From assembly GCF_000425645.1 (NCBI RefSeq), contig NZ_KE384430.1, positions 979,492-1,043,491 on the forward strand: a stretch of 64,000 bases of DNA, in the 5' to 3' direction. Source of the DNA: Gaetbulibacter saemankumensis DSM 17032 (GTDB lineage Bacteria; Bacteroidota; Bacteroidia; Flavobacteriales; Flavobacteriaceae). Position numbers and translations under genes: made by a program. Below the pieces are notes generated by a model. That model saw only the letters and a list, made by a program, of their open reading frames with translations, did no database searches and was not told where the DNA came from. Shown here one piece after another: positions 25,372 through 35,544 of the stretch. Positions within the stretch are counted from its first letter, which is position 1. Each line of letters opens with the position of its first letter.

Positions 25372-28300
25372 TTAATTCGAACTATCTAATACTTCAATTC
25401 GGGTTCCTTTACTGTGGCTGCTAAATTCTGGTGCATACATACTTTGAATGGTGGTGATGCCATTACTCATGTCTCCGGCGTTATTCACTCTTAAGTCGTA
25501 TTCGAAAACATAGATGCCTTTTGGGAGTACATCGAAAAAGAAATTTGTTGAAGCGTCTTTAGTTGATTGGTAATACCCAAGTCCGTCTTGCCATTTGTAT
25601 GTTGAAAATACATTTGCAGGTTCCAGTCCTGAGGCGCGCATGTCTTTCATATGGATAAACTCCATGGTTCTGTCACATTTTAATTCAATTCGAACTCGGA
25701 TAAGATCTCCAACGTTTAAAGTTGTAGCAGGTGTGATTTCAGAAAGTATTTCTCCTGTATTCGAGTAGCTTTTTTTAAATAGTTTTTTGTTTAGTTGAAG
25801 CGGTGTTTTTGCTGTAGTTATTTTGTCTAAATCTTCAAAATATTGCCAATATAATCCACCCCATGCTATGCCCTTGTCATTTTTAGTTAATGTAATATCT
25901 GCCATGCCTGAGGTTATCTCATTGGCAGGCCAAGCTATTTGGTAATATCCCGTGCCAGCTTCAGTTTTTATATTGTCAAGTTTAGAAATGGCAATTGGTC
26001 TACCAGCTAATTCAACTTCAACCGAATCATCAACACTTAACCAGTCACTTCCTTGAAGTAAAAGCGCGTATATAGCTTCGGTAGTTGCTTTAGTGGTTTT
26101 CCATCTGTTGGTCTGTTTGTTTTGAAGGAGCCACATTTTTAAGTTATCTACTGTGGTAATATCATTTTCAATTTCTGAAAAAGCTTCTATTAATAAAGCC
26201 TGAGTTTCAATAGGTGCTTGATGCCAAAACCACGAGTTGGAATTGGTTTTCCAATACATGCCAAGCGTTTCGGAAGAGATACTTGTCTCTTTTAAAGATT
26301 TTAAAATTTTTTCAGAAGTAACATTATCATTATTTCGATGTGAAATTAAAGCCATTAATCCTTTGGCGTAAAGGGAGTGTGATAACCAATATTTTCGAAT
26401 TTGATTTTGGTAATATAAGGTGATTTTATCAACTTCCTCCGATTTTTTAATCTCAGGATAAAAGCTGCGCATGTATAAATAATGGAGTTGTGTGTAGGTT
26501 AGGTGATCTTCGCTTAAATCGATGGTTTTATCAAACTTATGGATGTTATTATATTCTTTTACAAACTGGTTGTCTAGATAATCAATGGCATTAACAATCA
26601 TCTCATTTGAAGTATCAATAGACACATTTAAATGTTTTAAGTGTCCCAGCCCTGCGATTATATGTTGTGTAATATATCTATTTTCGTAGCCGCCCTGAAA
26701 CCAAGACCAAGCACCAGAATACATTTGGTTATTTTTAAGTTTATTAAGAGCTGCCTGTAATTCATTTTGCATTTTATTTAAGTTGAATAATAGGGCGATG
26801 CGCTTTTTTTGTTCGGTTTCGCTTTGAGCATCGCGCAGCCAGGGTGTTTCTTGGATTAGTATAGATTTTAATTCTGAATTCTTTTCAAGATTACTTATTA
26901 AAATATTTGCCGAAGCCCACTGATTGAAAACTGCCTGAATTTTAGGGTTACTTCTTACAATATGGCTTGCTAGAGCATTAGCATAATAACGACTAAAAAT
27001 CTGCTCGTTACAGCTGTGAGGGTATTCCATTAAATAAGGAAGCGCCTGTACTGCGTACCACGCCGGGTTGGATGTTATTTCAAGGGTAAGCTGGTGATTT
27101 TTTATTGTTTTCGAGGTATTCGATTTAAGTTTGTTTAGAGTGAAATTTTTAGTTTCTCCACTTTTAACCCACATAGGTAAGGTTTCGGTAACTAACATGC
27201 GGTTACTTAATACGGGTAATATATTTTGTTCACCATCACTATAAGCATCAGATTTTGCAACGATTTTGTACTCCATAGCATTAACGGTTTCCGGAATTTG
27301 TAATTGCCATGATACTTGAGTATTTCCATTAGCGTTAACATGAAATGTTTTTGTGGTGTTTATAAGCATCAATGCTTTATTAATATTATGTCCTGTAATG
27401 GCATCTGTTAGGATTAGAGAAGCTTGCCCTGTTAAGTTATTTTTGGTCAAATTTGAAATTTTTGAGCTAATAGTAATATTATCACCTACCCGTAAAAATC
27501 GTGGTGTATTTGGAGTAACCATGAGCTTTTTTTGAGTAATGATTTTCATTGCTTTTACTGAGCTTTCCAGATTTTTCGTATGCGCGAGAAGTTGTAATTT
27601 CCATTGCGTTAAAGCTTCTGGCGAAGTAAAACTGAAATTGACTTGACCTTTGTCATTAGTGCTTAAATGTGGAAAGAAAAAGGCGGTTTCTTGTAAATTT
27701 GTTCTAATTGAAATGTCTTCAAAATTTAACTCTTTCGTATTATTGACTTCTGTTTTTTTTATGGCATAACCTACAGTTATCTCTTCTTCAAGACCGTTCA
27801 CTTCTTCCGAATCCATAACCGTTATGTTTTGATCTTCTGAAGCCGGAGCAGCTCCGGTTAACATATTTGATTTGCTAGCTATGCCTCGTATCATAATAGG
27901 ATGACTGCTAAAATTGAAACCGAACCAGTTAAACTGATCGTATAGTTGATTATAATAACTTAAATCAGGATGTTTTTGATATACTCTAAAATTTCTAATT
28001 CCAAAACTTCGTCCAGAATTACTATAATGTTTAGAATGATAGATAGACTTTGTTAAGGGGTTGAAACTCCAGTTGTAAGGTCTAAAATGGTCTAAAGAAG
28101 CATCGTACATGCTGGCTAAAATCTCAGCACTTACTTTTTCACCTTTTGGACCTTTTAAGGTAAACGACCAGGTTTCTGATGTTCCTGGTTCCAGATTATC
28201 ACGAAAGGTATTCGTTTCAATTTGTAATTCCGTCTTAGGGTAGGGAACTTTTATAGTTTTTGTTCCCGAATGGTAACTATTATAGGCTGCATAGCTATAG

Positions 28301-31300
28301 TGAAGGGCAAAGCCTCCTAAATCATTTTGGTTAACGGGAATCTGAATAGTCTTTTTGTTATTGTTGAGTTGAATGATTTCTGAACTAACCAGTTTGTTGT
28401 TTTTTTCTACATTAATTGTCACATAACAGTTTTCGGAAGCAGAACCTACACTAAGCTCCACCGTATCACCAATATTATAAGCTGATTTATCGGCTGAAAT
28501 CTGAAATAATTGGTGGTCGGCAATAATTTTATCACTCGAACTATATAAGGTGGTTCTTACTTTATCCGTAATAATCTGATTAAACTTATCTTTACTTTCT
28601 AATATGATGACATAATCTCCGGATTCCCATCGCTTTATATTGCCTAAAGCTAGCTGTTTTGATTTTTTCGTGTCGAACGTCTTATTAAAAATCAAATTTC
28701 CTTGACTCCAGTTGTTTGGGTTATCTTCATTATGGAAGGCCTCATGTGGGAATAATGTTTTAAATTCATCCTTATCAAACAATTGGTAATCTGGTGCCGA
28801 CCATGGGCGTGGTCTTAATACAAAATCAGGAGCATTTAGCTTGTATATTTTAATGCTTCCTGTAGTGTTTACAATTTCGTTGTTTAAATTTTTAATGTCT
28901 ATTTTTATTACATGATCTTTTTTGTTTTTGTCAAGTTCCTGATTCACTTCCATGTTTGCTGTTAAAGCATGGTATCCCACGTTAACAAAAGTTGTAGTGC
29001 TTCGGGTTTCCCCATTAATATCGGTCACATAAGCCGTAAGTTCATAGTGGAAAACGGGAAGGTCCTTTTTATCTGCATTTTGGTCTGGAATAGCCTTGAA
29101 GTTAATGATAAATTCGCCCTTGCTGTTGGTGTTGGTTTCTCCATGAGTTATTTCTTGAGATTCACTGTAAAAGTATGGACGGTGCCAATAATACCAGTCA
29201 GGGAATTGTACTTTTCTCTGTACGTGGTATACAACTTTAGCATGGGTAATAGGGCTGCCTGAATAGGATTTAGCAAATCCAGACACACGTATCGAGTCTT
29301 CTACTTTATAAGTTTTTGTTACTGGGTTAAATTTGGCTTTAAATTTTGGGCGTTTGTATTCTTCAACTGAAAAATACTGCTCGGTATACAAATCTTCTTT
29401 TTCACCATCAAAAACGATATGATATTGTCCATTTAAACCATTATTAGGGAGTATAAATTCACCTGAAACAGAGCCGTATTCATTAGTTGTTAATTCTAAT
29501 TTTTTAATCAACTCATTATTCACATTATAAAGGGAAGCAAGAACTTTGAGATTAGGTTGAACAATTGATTTAATCTGGTCTGTTTTTATTGCGATGGCCT
29601 TGAAATAGACTATTTGTCTAGGTCTGTAAATACTTTTATCGGTAAAAATGAAGCCTTTGTACTGTGTCTTTTCAGTTTCAGTTTCATGCTTTCTACCAAG
29701 GTAGTAGTTGCCAAAATAAGCTAAATCGTTGCCATGGCTTAATTTAACGGAGAAATTTTTATAATTTTCATCTGTTTTTTCTAAATGGATTTGGCCTAAG
29801 TTATTGGTTAGGTAGGTTTCTGAGATGTCTTTTTTATTCGGATGTTTTAGGTATTTTATTTCAAGTTTGGCATTCGATATGGGAGCACCATTATTTCTGT
29901 CAATTACTTGTAAGGTCTTGTAATTTGTATCATTGGTCTCAATAAGGGCTAGATTCGTTACCTGTATGGTACAAAAAGCGAAAGTAGAGTCATCATCATT
30001 TTGACTTGCATAGATGAGGTAGTTGCCATTGTTTAATTTTGGAATTAAAATTTCAGTACTGTGGTTTTGATAATCGTGTTCGTTTTTTAGGGGGCTATTC
30101 CATTTTTCAATTGAGCGGAGTTTTTTTATGAAAGCTAACTGCTCATCTTTTCTGTGAATATTGCGAAATGTTTCAAGGTCGTTTCTGGACAATTTTAAAA
30201 TATCAAATTTTAGAAAATCTACATTTTTATATTTAACCAATAAGCGGGCGTGTTGCTGTATAGGTAGGTGACTTTCAGTTTTAATTTGGTAGCTGTTATC
30301 TTCAATAGTGTTTTTTAAGTTTTTACATAGTTTTGAAGCATGGCTTTTCGGAAATTTTTTAACGACTGATGCACAATAGGCCACAGCTTCTTTAGCCTTC
30401 CATCGATGCGTTTCATTAGTATTAGGTTGATATTGCTTACTCTGTTGGTAATAGATTTTGGCTATTTGGAAATCGTATAGGCCTGATGCTTCATGTGTAG
30501 AAATCACTCTTTTATCCGCCTCAAAGGTTTTTATTATTAGCTCAGTTTTATTGTTTAAATTTCCGTGTTGTGATACAAATTGTAAGCGTTCAATATTTAT
30601 ATCGGTTAGAGCGGAAGGATCAGAATCGTTTAAATGAAATTGAATGAGGTTTTGGAATAGTTTTAAAGCATCAAATTGTAATGAAGTACTGTCTGTATTT
30701 ACTAAATTTAGTTCTACGAAAGTTTTAGCTTTACTTAATAATGCAGGGTTGTCAAGTACAAATTTGTTGGCTGGTTTTGTAATAGAATTTTCGGTCGTTT
30801 TAAAAAAGGAGAGCGCTTCATGGCTTAAAAAATCGTATAAGGTAGGTCTGTATATTTTTGAATCTTTTTCGGTTTCAAGCTGTGAATTAAATTGTTCTAA
30901 AGGGATTTGTTGTAAACGCTTACTTTGACTTAAAGAATTTTTATAAGCGCGTTTTATTTCATTGAATAGGGTTTCTAAATCCCAAGTTCTAAAATCTTCG
31001 ACATTGACTTTTTCTTGTGTTTTAGTGCGGTTGTATATTTTATATCGGTTGCTTTTAAAATATTGCCAATACATGTTAGCGAGAAGACTTTGAAGGATGT
31101 TTTTTGTAGGTAAGGTGCTTTCGGCTATTTCAGAATTAAAATGATCGATAATTTTCAGCTGTGCATGTTCTTCTAAAATAATCGCATATTTACCTTTGAA
31201 CAACATGCTTTTGATGAGTTCTTGGTTATTTTGTTCTTTTTTTGCTTTTCTATAAATAGCATCTACAATCGATAGGGCAGATTTAGGAAGGCCTTCTTTT

Positions 31301-31404
31301 TCATAGGTTTCAACTAAAGTCCACTGCTTGTTATAATCTGAGATTTGGGCTTGAGTTGGCATAGTCAAAAACACAATTGATATTAGAAGCAACGCTTTTT
31401 TCAT
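25372..31404 (-). CDS. Alpha-2-macroglobulin family protein with thioester motif
   Basis: This 2010-residue exported protein starts at MKKALLLISIVFLTMPTQAQ, a clear signal peptide; an 18-residue upstream extension is rejected because it would bury the signal. The N-terminal third is helical, the middle holds MG beta domains (IYRPRQIVYFKAIAIKTD, EEYKRPKF), and the A2M domain includes ALTQWKLQLLAHT. The thioester ring motif CNEQ has its Cys at residue 1465, followed by the helical thioester domain (GAWSWFQGG) and a C-terminal receptor-like domain. It should trap attacking proteases in the periplasm or at the surface. Residues about 1168-1225 contain an odd acidic stretch with RGIAS and ITVGYAIKK that recalls TonB-plug edges. 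Confidence 0.85.
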   Translation of the reverse strand: MKKALLLISIVFLTMPTQAQISDYNKQWTLVETYEKEGLPKSALSIVDAIYRKAKKEQNNQELIKSMLFKGKYAIILEEHAQLKIIDHFNSEIAESTLPTKNILQSLLANMYWQYFKSNRYKIYNRTKTQEKVNVEDFRTWDLETLFNEIKRAYKNSLSQSKRLQQIPLEQFNSQLETEKDSKIYRPTLYDFLSHEALSFFKTTENSITKPANKFVLDNPALLSKAKTFVELNLVNTDSTSLQFDALKLFQNLIQFHLNDSDPSALTDINIERLQFVSQHGNLNNKTELIIKTFEADKRVISTHEASGLYDFQIAKIYYQQSKQYQPNTNETHRWKAKEAVAYCASVVKKFPKSHASKLCKNLKNTIEDNSYQIKTESHLPIQQHARLLVKYKNVDFLKFDILKLSRNDLETFRNIHRKDEQLAFIKKLRSIEKWNSPLKNEHDYQNHSTEILIPKLNNGNYLIYASQNDDDSTFAFCTIQVTNLALIETNDTNYKTLQVIDRNNGAPISNAKLEIKYLKHPNKKDISETYLTNNLGQIHLEKTDENYKNFSVKLSHGNDLAYFGNYYLGRKHETETEKTQYKGFIFTDKSIYRPRQIVYFKAIAIKTDQIKSIVQPNLKVLASLYNVNNELIKKLELTTNEYGSVSGEFILPNNGLNGQYHIVFDGEKEDLYTEQYFSVEEYKRPKFKAKFNPVTKTYKVEDSIRVSGFAKSYSGSPITHAKVVYHVQRKVQFPDWYYWHRPYFYSESQEITHGETNTNSKGEFIINFKAIPDQNADKKDLPVFHYELTAYVTDINGETRSTTTFVNVGYHALTANMEVNQELDKNKKDHVIKIDIKNLNNEIVNTTGSIKIYKLNAPDFVLRPRPWSAPDYQLFDKDEFKTLFPHEAFHNEDNPNNWSQGNLIFNKTFDTKKSKQLALGNIKRWESGDYVIILESKDKFNQIITDKVRTTLYSSSDKIIADHQLFQISADKSAYNIGDTVELSVGSASENCYVTINVEKNNKLVSSEIIQLNNNKKTIQIPVNQNDLGGFALHYSYAAYNSYHSGTKTIKVPYPKTELQIETNTFRDNLEPGTSETWSFTLKGPKGEKVSAEILASMYDASLDHFRPYNWSFNPLTKSIYHSKHYSNSGRSFGIRNFRVYQKHPDLSYYNQLYDQFNWFGFNFSSHPIMIRGIASKSNMLTGAAPASEDQNITVMDSEEVNGLEEEITVGYAIKKTEVNNTKELNFEDISIRTNLQETAFFFPHLSTNDKGQVNFSFTSPEALTQWKLQLLAHTKNLESSVKAMKIITQKKLMVTPNTPRFLRVGDNITISSKISNLTKNNLTGQASLILTDAITGHNINKALMLINTTKTFHVNANGNTQVSWQLQIPETVNAMEYKIVAKSDAYSDGEQNILPVLSNRMLVTETLPMWVKSGETKNFTLNKLKSNTSKTIKNHQLTLEITSNPAWYAVQALPYLMEYPHSCNEQIFSRYYANALASHIVRSNPKIQAVFNQWASANILISNLEKNSELKSILIQETPWLRDAQSETEQKKRIALLFNLNKMQNELQAALNKLKNNQMYSGAWSWFQGGYENRYITQHIIAGLGHLKHLNVSIDTSNEMIVNAIDYLDNQFVKEYNNIHKFDKTIDLSEDHLTYTQLHYLYMRSFYPEIKKSEEVDKITLYYQNQIRKYWLSHSLYAKGLMALISHRNNDNVTSEKILKSLKETSISSETLGMYWKTNSNSWFWHQAPIETQALLIEAFSEIENDITTVDNLKMWLLQNKQTNRWKTTKATTEAIYALLLQGSDWLSVDDSVEVELAGRPIAISKLDNIKTEAGTGYYQIAWPANEITSGMADITLTKNDKGIAWGGLYWQYFEDLDKITTAKTPLQLNKKLFKKSYSNTGEILSEITPATTLNVGDLIRVRIELKCDRTMEFIHMKDMRASGLEPANVFSTYKWQDGLGYYQSTKDASTNFFFDVLPKGIYVFEYDLRVNNAGDMSNGITTIQSMYAPEFSSHSKGTRIEVLDSSN

Positions 31405-31534
31405 AGGATTAAATATTAATTCTGGGTACAGATGTGATAAAGAGTATTCAAAAGCCATTCCAAATTCATAAGTTATTGAAATATAATTTTTAGTAAAGTG
31501 AATTTAGCCTTTTTATGTTCCAAACCATAATTTT

Positions 31535-31542
31535 TAAATTTG
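31535..31542 (+). promoter_or_regulatory. -7 box of the TPR gene (TAAATTTG)
   Basis: This is a perfect TAnnTTTG match 20 nt upstream of the ATG at 31563. It lies inside the longer reading frame that begins at 31515, which supports the later start. Confidence 0.5.
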
Positions 31543-31562
31543 TAATTTTACGGTCTATAGCT

Positions 31563-32516
31563 ATGAAAAAAATTATAATTGCCTTTTTATTTCCTTTTGT
31601 TGTTTGTGGACAGCATGCGATTGATCTTACTTTAAATTTCATAAAAGATAAAGAATATTCTCAAGCCGAAAAAACGATTCAATCTTATGTGGATTCCCAC
31701 GCCGATGATTTAGAAGCTGTTGAATTGCTTGGAGATATCTATGGTCATCAGGAAAAATGGGATGATGCTATTAAGGTATATCAACAACTTGTAGAGCATA
31801 ACCCCAACAGTGCAAATTACCAATATAAGTATGGTGGTGTTATGGCTATGAAGGCAAAATCTATTCTTAAAATAAGGGCTGTTGGACTTATAGGCGATGC
31901 GAAGGCGGCTTTTTTAAAAGCTGCGGAGTTAGATCCTAATCATATAGATGTGCGTTGGGCATTAGTAGAGTTATACATGCAATTACCGGGCATTGTTGGA
32001 GGCAGTATGAGTAAATCCTTGCATTTTGCGGATGAATTGGAAACAATTTCTCAGGTTGATGGATATCTTGCCAAAGGATATATTTATGACTATGATGATG
32101 AACCTGAACTCGCTGAAACATATTATAAAAAGGCAATAAAAGTTGGAGGCTCACTGACCTGTTTTGACAAGCTAACATCATTTTACGAAAAAGAAAACAA
32201 GCCACAAAAGGCTATAAATAATTTGGAAGCTACTAAAGAAAAGTACAACCGAAATGCTCTGGATTATCGAATAGGTAAAGTTGCTGCGCGTTACAATATT
32301 GAGTTGGAAAAGGGTGAAATTTGCTTAAATCGGTATATAGAACATTATTCACCTACTGATGAGTTTCCTCCATCTTGGGCACATTACCGCTTAGCTCAGA
32401 TTTACATCCACAAAAAAATCAAATCGAAAGCTTTGGAGTATATAGATTTGGCCCTGTCAGAAAACCCTGAAATGAAATCATTTCAGGAAACCAAAGCAAA
32501 GATTCTAAATATGTAA
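31563..32516 (+). CDS. Exported TPR-repeat protein
   Basis: From the ATG at 31563 the protein has 317 residues and a signal peptide (MKKIIIAFLFPFVVCGQ). An upstream ATG would add 16 residues and include the -7 box, so it is not chosen. Tetratricopeptide helices are seen at about 20-90 (AEKTIQSYVDSHADDLEAVELLGDIYG and WDDAIKVYQQLVEHNPNSANY), at 115-160 and again at 235-310 (AHYRLAQIYIHKKIKSKALEYIDLALSENP). TPR domains bind partner proteins; the partner is unknown. It is divergent from the macroglobulin gene. Confidence 0.75.
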   Translation: MKKIIIAFLFPFVVCGQHAIDLTLNFIKDKEYSQAEKTIQSYVDSHADDLEAVELLGDIYGHQEKWDDAIKVYQQLVEHNPNSANYQYKYGGVMAMKAKSILKIRAVGLIGDAKAAFLKAAELDPNHIDVRWALVELYMQLPGIVGGSMSKSLHFADELETISQVDGYLAKGYIYDYDDEPELAETYYKKAIKVGGSLTCFDKLTSFYEKENKPQKAINNLEATKEKYNRNALDYRIGKVAARYNIELEKGEICLNRYIEHYSPTDEFPPSWAHYRLAQIYIHKKIKSKALEYIDLALSENPEMKSFQETKAKILNM

Positions 32517-32641
32517 TATTTGGAGGCACCCAGTGGGGAGCTCTTGATGTATCATTCTTCAATATCTAATGTAAAAAGTAAGTATTCTGTTTTCGTGCTT
32601 CCAATAGCAATGATTATCTTTACGGCACTTAAATTTAACTC

Positions 32642-33997
32642 ATGACAGTACATTTTATAGCTATAGGCGGGGCAGCTATGCATAATTTAGCCTTAGCATT
32701 ACATCATAAAGGATATCAAGTAACAGGAAGCGATGATGAGATTTTTAATCCGTCTAAAACTCGATTGGAAGCCAAAGGATTATTGCCTGAAGCCTTCGGT
32801 TGGTATCCGGAAAAAATAACGAGTGATATCGATGCTATAGTTTTAGGGATGCATGCTAAAGCCGATAATCCTGAGTTATTAAAAGCACAAGAGTTAGGTT
32901 TAAAAATATATTCGTACCCGGAATTTCTATATGAACAATCAAAAAATAAAACCCGTGTAGTTATTGGAGGGAGCCATGGTAAAACCACTATTACATCTAT
33001 GATTCTACATGTTATGAATTATCATGACAGACCTGTAGATTATATGGTTGGTGCACAGCTGGAAGGCTTTGATGTTATGGTGAAGCTCACCGATGAAAAT
33101 GATTTTATTGTGCTTGAAGGTGATGAGTATTTGAGTTCTCCTATTGATAGACGACCTAAATTTCATCTTTATAAACCTAATATTGCTTTATTAAGTGGCA
33201 TTGCTTGGGATCATATCAATGTGTTTCCAACCTATGAAAATTATGTGGAGCAATTCAAAATATTTGTAGATAGTATTGTCGAAGGAGGCAGTATTAATTA
33301 TAATGCCGAAGATGCTGAAGTCGCTCGGGTTGTAGAAACAACTAATAACCCTATTCGAAAGATAGCCTATTACACTCCGGATTATACGGTCGAAGATGGA
33401 GAGACCTTACTGGAAACTCCCGACGGACCAATGCCAATAGAGATTTTTGGTAAACACAATTTGAATAATTTGACTGGAGCTAAATGGATTTGTCAGCACA
33501 TGGGGATTGATGAAGATGATTTTTACGAAGCAATTTCAACCTTTAAAGGCGCAAGCAAACGTTTAGAAAAGATTGCCGAAGGTCATGCCAGTGTTGCTTA
33601 CAAAGATTTTGCTCATTCACCTAGTAAAGTGGAGGCAACCACTAAGGCCGTAAAAGAGCAATATAAAAACAGAACTTTAGTAGCATGTTTAGAATTACAT
33701 ACTTACAGCAGTTTAAATGCCGATTTTCTTAAGGAATATAAAGGTGCTTTAGACGCGGCGGATGTGGCTGTTGTATTTTATTCTCCGCATGCTGTAGAGA
33801 TTAAAAAGCTCGAAGCTGTATCGCATGAACAAATCGCTGAAGCTTTTCAGCGCGAAGATTTAGTAATTTACACGAATCCGGATGAATTTAAAGACTTTTT
33901 GTTTTCACTGGATATAAATAATAAAGCTTTGTTGTTAATGAGTTCAGGGGATTATGGGGGGCTTGATTTCAATGCCGTTAAAGCGCTGATTAAGTAA
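32642..33997 (+). CDS. mpl: UDP-N-acetylmuramate-peptide ligase (Mpl-type Mur ligase)
   Basis: This 451-residue cytosolic Mur ligase joins recycled murein tripeptide to UDP-MurNAc. HFIAIGGAAMHNLALAL at 4-20 is the UDP-binding N-terminus, GGSHGKTT at 109-116 is the ATP loop, and LEGDEYLSSPIDRRPKFHLY, GIAWDHINVFPTYENYVEQF and GKHNLNNLTGA follow in Mur order. DRRPKF is characteristic of Mpl as opposed to MurC. FKGASKRLEKIAEG and DFAHSPSKVEATTKAVKEQY mark the C-terminal ligase domain. It starts with ATG 26 nt after a near-consensus -7 box (TATCTTTA). Confidence 0.85.
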   Translation: MTVHFIAIGGAAMHNLALALHHKGYQVTGSDDEIFNPSKTRLEAKGLLPEAFGWYPEKITSDIDAIVLGMHAKADNPELLKAQELGLKIYSYPEFLYEQSKNKTRVVIGGSHGKTTITSMILHVMNYHDRPVDYMVGAQLEGFDVMVKLTDENDFIVLEGDEYLSSPIDRRPKFHLYKPNIALLSGIAWDHINVFPTYENYVEQFKIFVDSIVEGGSINYNAEDAEVARVVETTNNPIRKIAYYTPDYTVEDGETLLETPDGPMPIEIFGKHNLNNLTGAKWICQHMGIDEDDFYEAISTFKGASKRLEKIAEGHASVAYKDFAHSPSKVEATTKAVKEQYKNRTLVACLELHTYSSLNADFLKEYKGALDAADVAVVFYSPHAVEIKKLEAVSHEQIAEAFQREDLVIYTNPDEFKDFLFSLDINNKALLLMSSGDYGGLDFNAVKALIK

Positions 33998-34014
33998 TTT
34001 ACTTTAGTTTTTCT

Positions 34015-34887
34015 TTAAAAAAAATCAATGGTACGCTGCCAAGCTACATTGGCAGCTGCTTCGTCGTATCTGGGGGTGGTATTATTGTGAAATCCATGAT
34101 TAACATTTGGATATATGTAAGCCTTGTATTCAATGTTATTAGCTTTTAAAGCGGTTTCGTAATTGGGCCATCCTGCATTTACACGTTTATTTAATTCGGC
34201 AAACTGTAATAGGAGAGGTGCTTTAATTTTAGATACATCTTCCTGATTTGGTTGGGTCCCATAAAATGGTACTGCCGCATTTAATGATGGAATGTTTACT
34301 GCCATCATATTTGAAATCCATCCACCAAAACAAAATCCGACTACCCCAATATGACCGTCACACTGTTCATGGGATTGTAGATAATAATAGGCTGCAATGA
34401 AATCTTCAAGCATGTCGTGGCTGTTACGTTGACTTTGGAGAGCTCTTCCGTCATCATCATTGCCTGGGTAACCACCTAAAGGGCTTAGTGCATCTGGGGC
34501 TAAGCTTATAAATCCTTCTAGAGCGGTGCGTCTTGCCACATCTTCAATATATGGATTGAGACCTCTGTTTTCATGAACAACAATCACACCGGGTAGCTTA
34601 CCGGCATGCTTTTTATGTTGACTTAATAAGCCTTTAATTTTACCACCTCCTTTAGGAGAATTGTAATATATGTATTTTGAGTCTAAATTAGGATGGTTAG
34701 GTTCTATAATTAGTGCGTCTTTGTAGTTAGGTGAGATAAAGCTGAGTAAAGAAGACACGGTAATACCGCCAATGGCATACAAGGACAGCTTTTCAACAAA
34801 TTGACGCCGATTAATTTTATTATGGGCATAGTCATCGTATAAATCAAAAACTTCCTGGCTAATATCTTCTTTCTTTAATGGTTTCAT
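34015..34887 (-). CDS. Dienelactone hydrolase family protein
   Basis: This 290-residue alpha/beta hydrolase uses a Cys nucleophile, C186 in VVGFCFGGW, with H264 in VNHGFHN and an oxyanion region HENRGL at 105-110. This is the dienelactone hydrolase pattern. The N-terminus (residues 1-55) carries a helix, then NRRQFVEKLSLYAIGG and a hydrophobic stretch. The RRxF pattern resembles a twin-arginine signal preceded by an N-terminal extension, so the enzyme is probably exported or anchored. The substrate is unknown. It lies 11 nt after the PaiB-like gene on the same strand. Confidence 0.85.
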   Translation of the reverse strand: MKPLKKEDISQEVFDLYDDYAHNKINRRQFVEKLSLYAIGGITVSSLLSFISPNYKDALIIEPNHPNLDSKYIYYNSPKGGGKIKGLLSQHKKHAGKLPGVIVVHENRGLNPYIEDVARRTALEGFISLAPDALSPLGGYPGNDDDGRALQSQRNSHDMLEDFIAAYYYLQSHEQCDGHIGVVGFCFGGWISNMMAVNIPSLNAAVPFYGTQPNQEDVSKIKAPLLLQFAELNKRVNAGWPNYETALKANNIEYKAYIYPNVNHGFHNNTTPRYDEAAANVAWQRTIDFF

Positions 34888-34898
34888 GGCTATGGTTT

Positions 34899-35492
34899 TT
34901 AATAAATTTTTTCTAGTAAATATTTAAGGTTTTTATTGTCTGCATTCATGAGTGCTTGTTTAGCTAATTCACGTTCTTCGTCATTTTTGTCCTGAGAAAG
35001 TTTAAATTTTCCTTCCCAGTTGTTAATAGTTATTTCAAACATGTTGATATAATTTAAAGCAGCATTCATTTGGTTATTTTCGGGTGTTAAAGCATACTTG
35101 TGTTCTGGTGCCTCTAAAATAGTAGTCATTGTAATTAATGAATTCTTAAGAGCCACATTATCCGAAATGGCTTTAACGGTTCCTTTTAAGTGTACTTTTA
35201 CAAAGTTCCATGTGGGTAGTTGGGAAGTCTTAAAAATTGAGGGGGAAATGTAACTTTGTGGTCCAGAAAATATTACCGTAATAGGATGGTTGTCCTTCAT
35301 GAGGTAAGCCTGTGGGTTAGCCCCATCGATATGGCCAATAAGGGTATTGTTATTCTTTAAGATAAGAGGTAAATGAGTGATAAGAGGTTCTTTGTTTTCT
35401 ATAGAAATTATTGTAGCTAAAGGGTAGGCTTTTATTATCTCTATCATTCTGTTTTTATCGTATTCCTGATCATGTACCGGCGGATAACTCAA
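34899..35492 (-). CDS. PaiB-like FMN-binding split-barrel protein
   Basis: This 197-residue protein belongs to the FMN-binding negative transcriptional regulator family related to Bacillus PaiB. LATIISIENKEPLITHLPLI near the start and GHIDGANPQAYLM form the split-barrel FMN fold, and VIFSGPQSYISPS followed by LPTWNFVKVHLKG is the family signature. KFKLSQDKNDEER near the C-terminus is also conserved. Despite the family name, no DNA-binding domain is seen, so an oxidoreductase or stress role is as likely as regulation. It is followed by the dienelactone hydrolase and is divergent from radC. Confidence 0.85.
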   Translation of the reverse strand: MSYPPVHDQEYDKNRMIEIIKAYPLATIISIENKEPLITHLPLILKNNNTLIGHIDGANPQAYLMKDNHPITVIFSGPQSYISPSIFKTSQLPTWNFVKVHLKGTVKAISDNVALKNSLITMTTILEAPEHKYALTPENNQMNAALNYINMFEITINNWEGKFKLSQDKNDEERELAKQALMNADNKNLKYLLEKIY

Positions 35493-35544
35493 GGTATTCT
35501 GGATTAATGTTGAATTATAAATTTACAATAATTATATTTATCAA

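Noticed and set aside
32517-32641. Possible small gene or RNA between the TPR and mpl genes
   Set aside because: No frame of useful length, no stable hairpin; only a near-consensus promoter box is seen.
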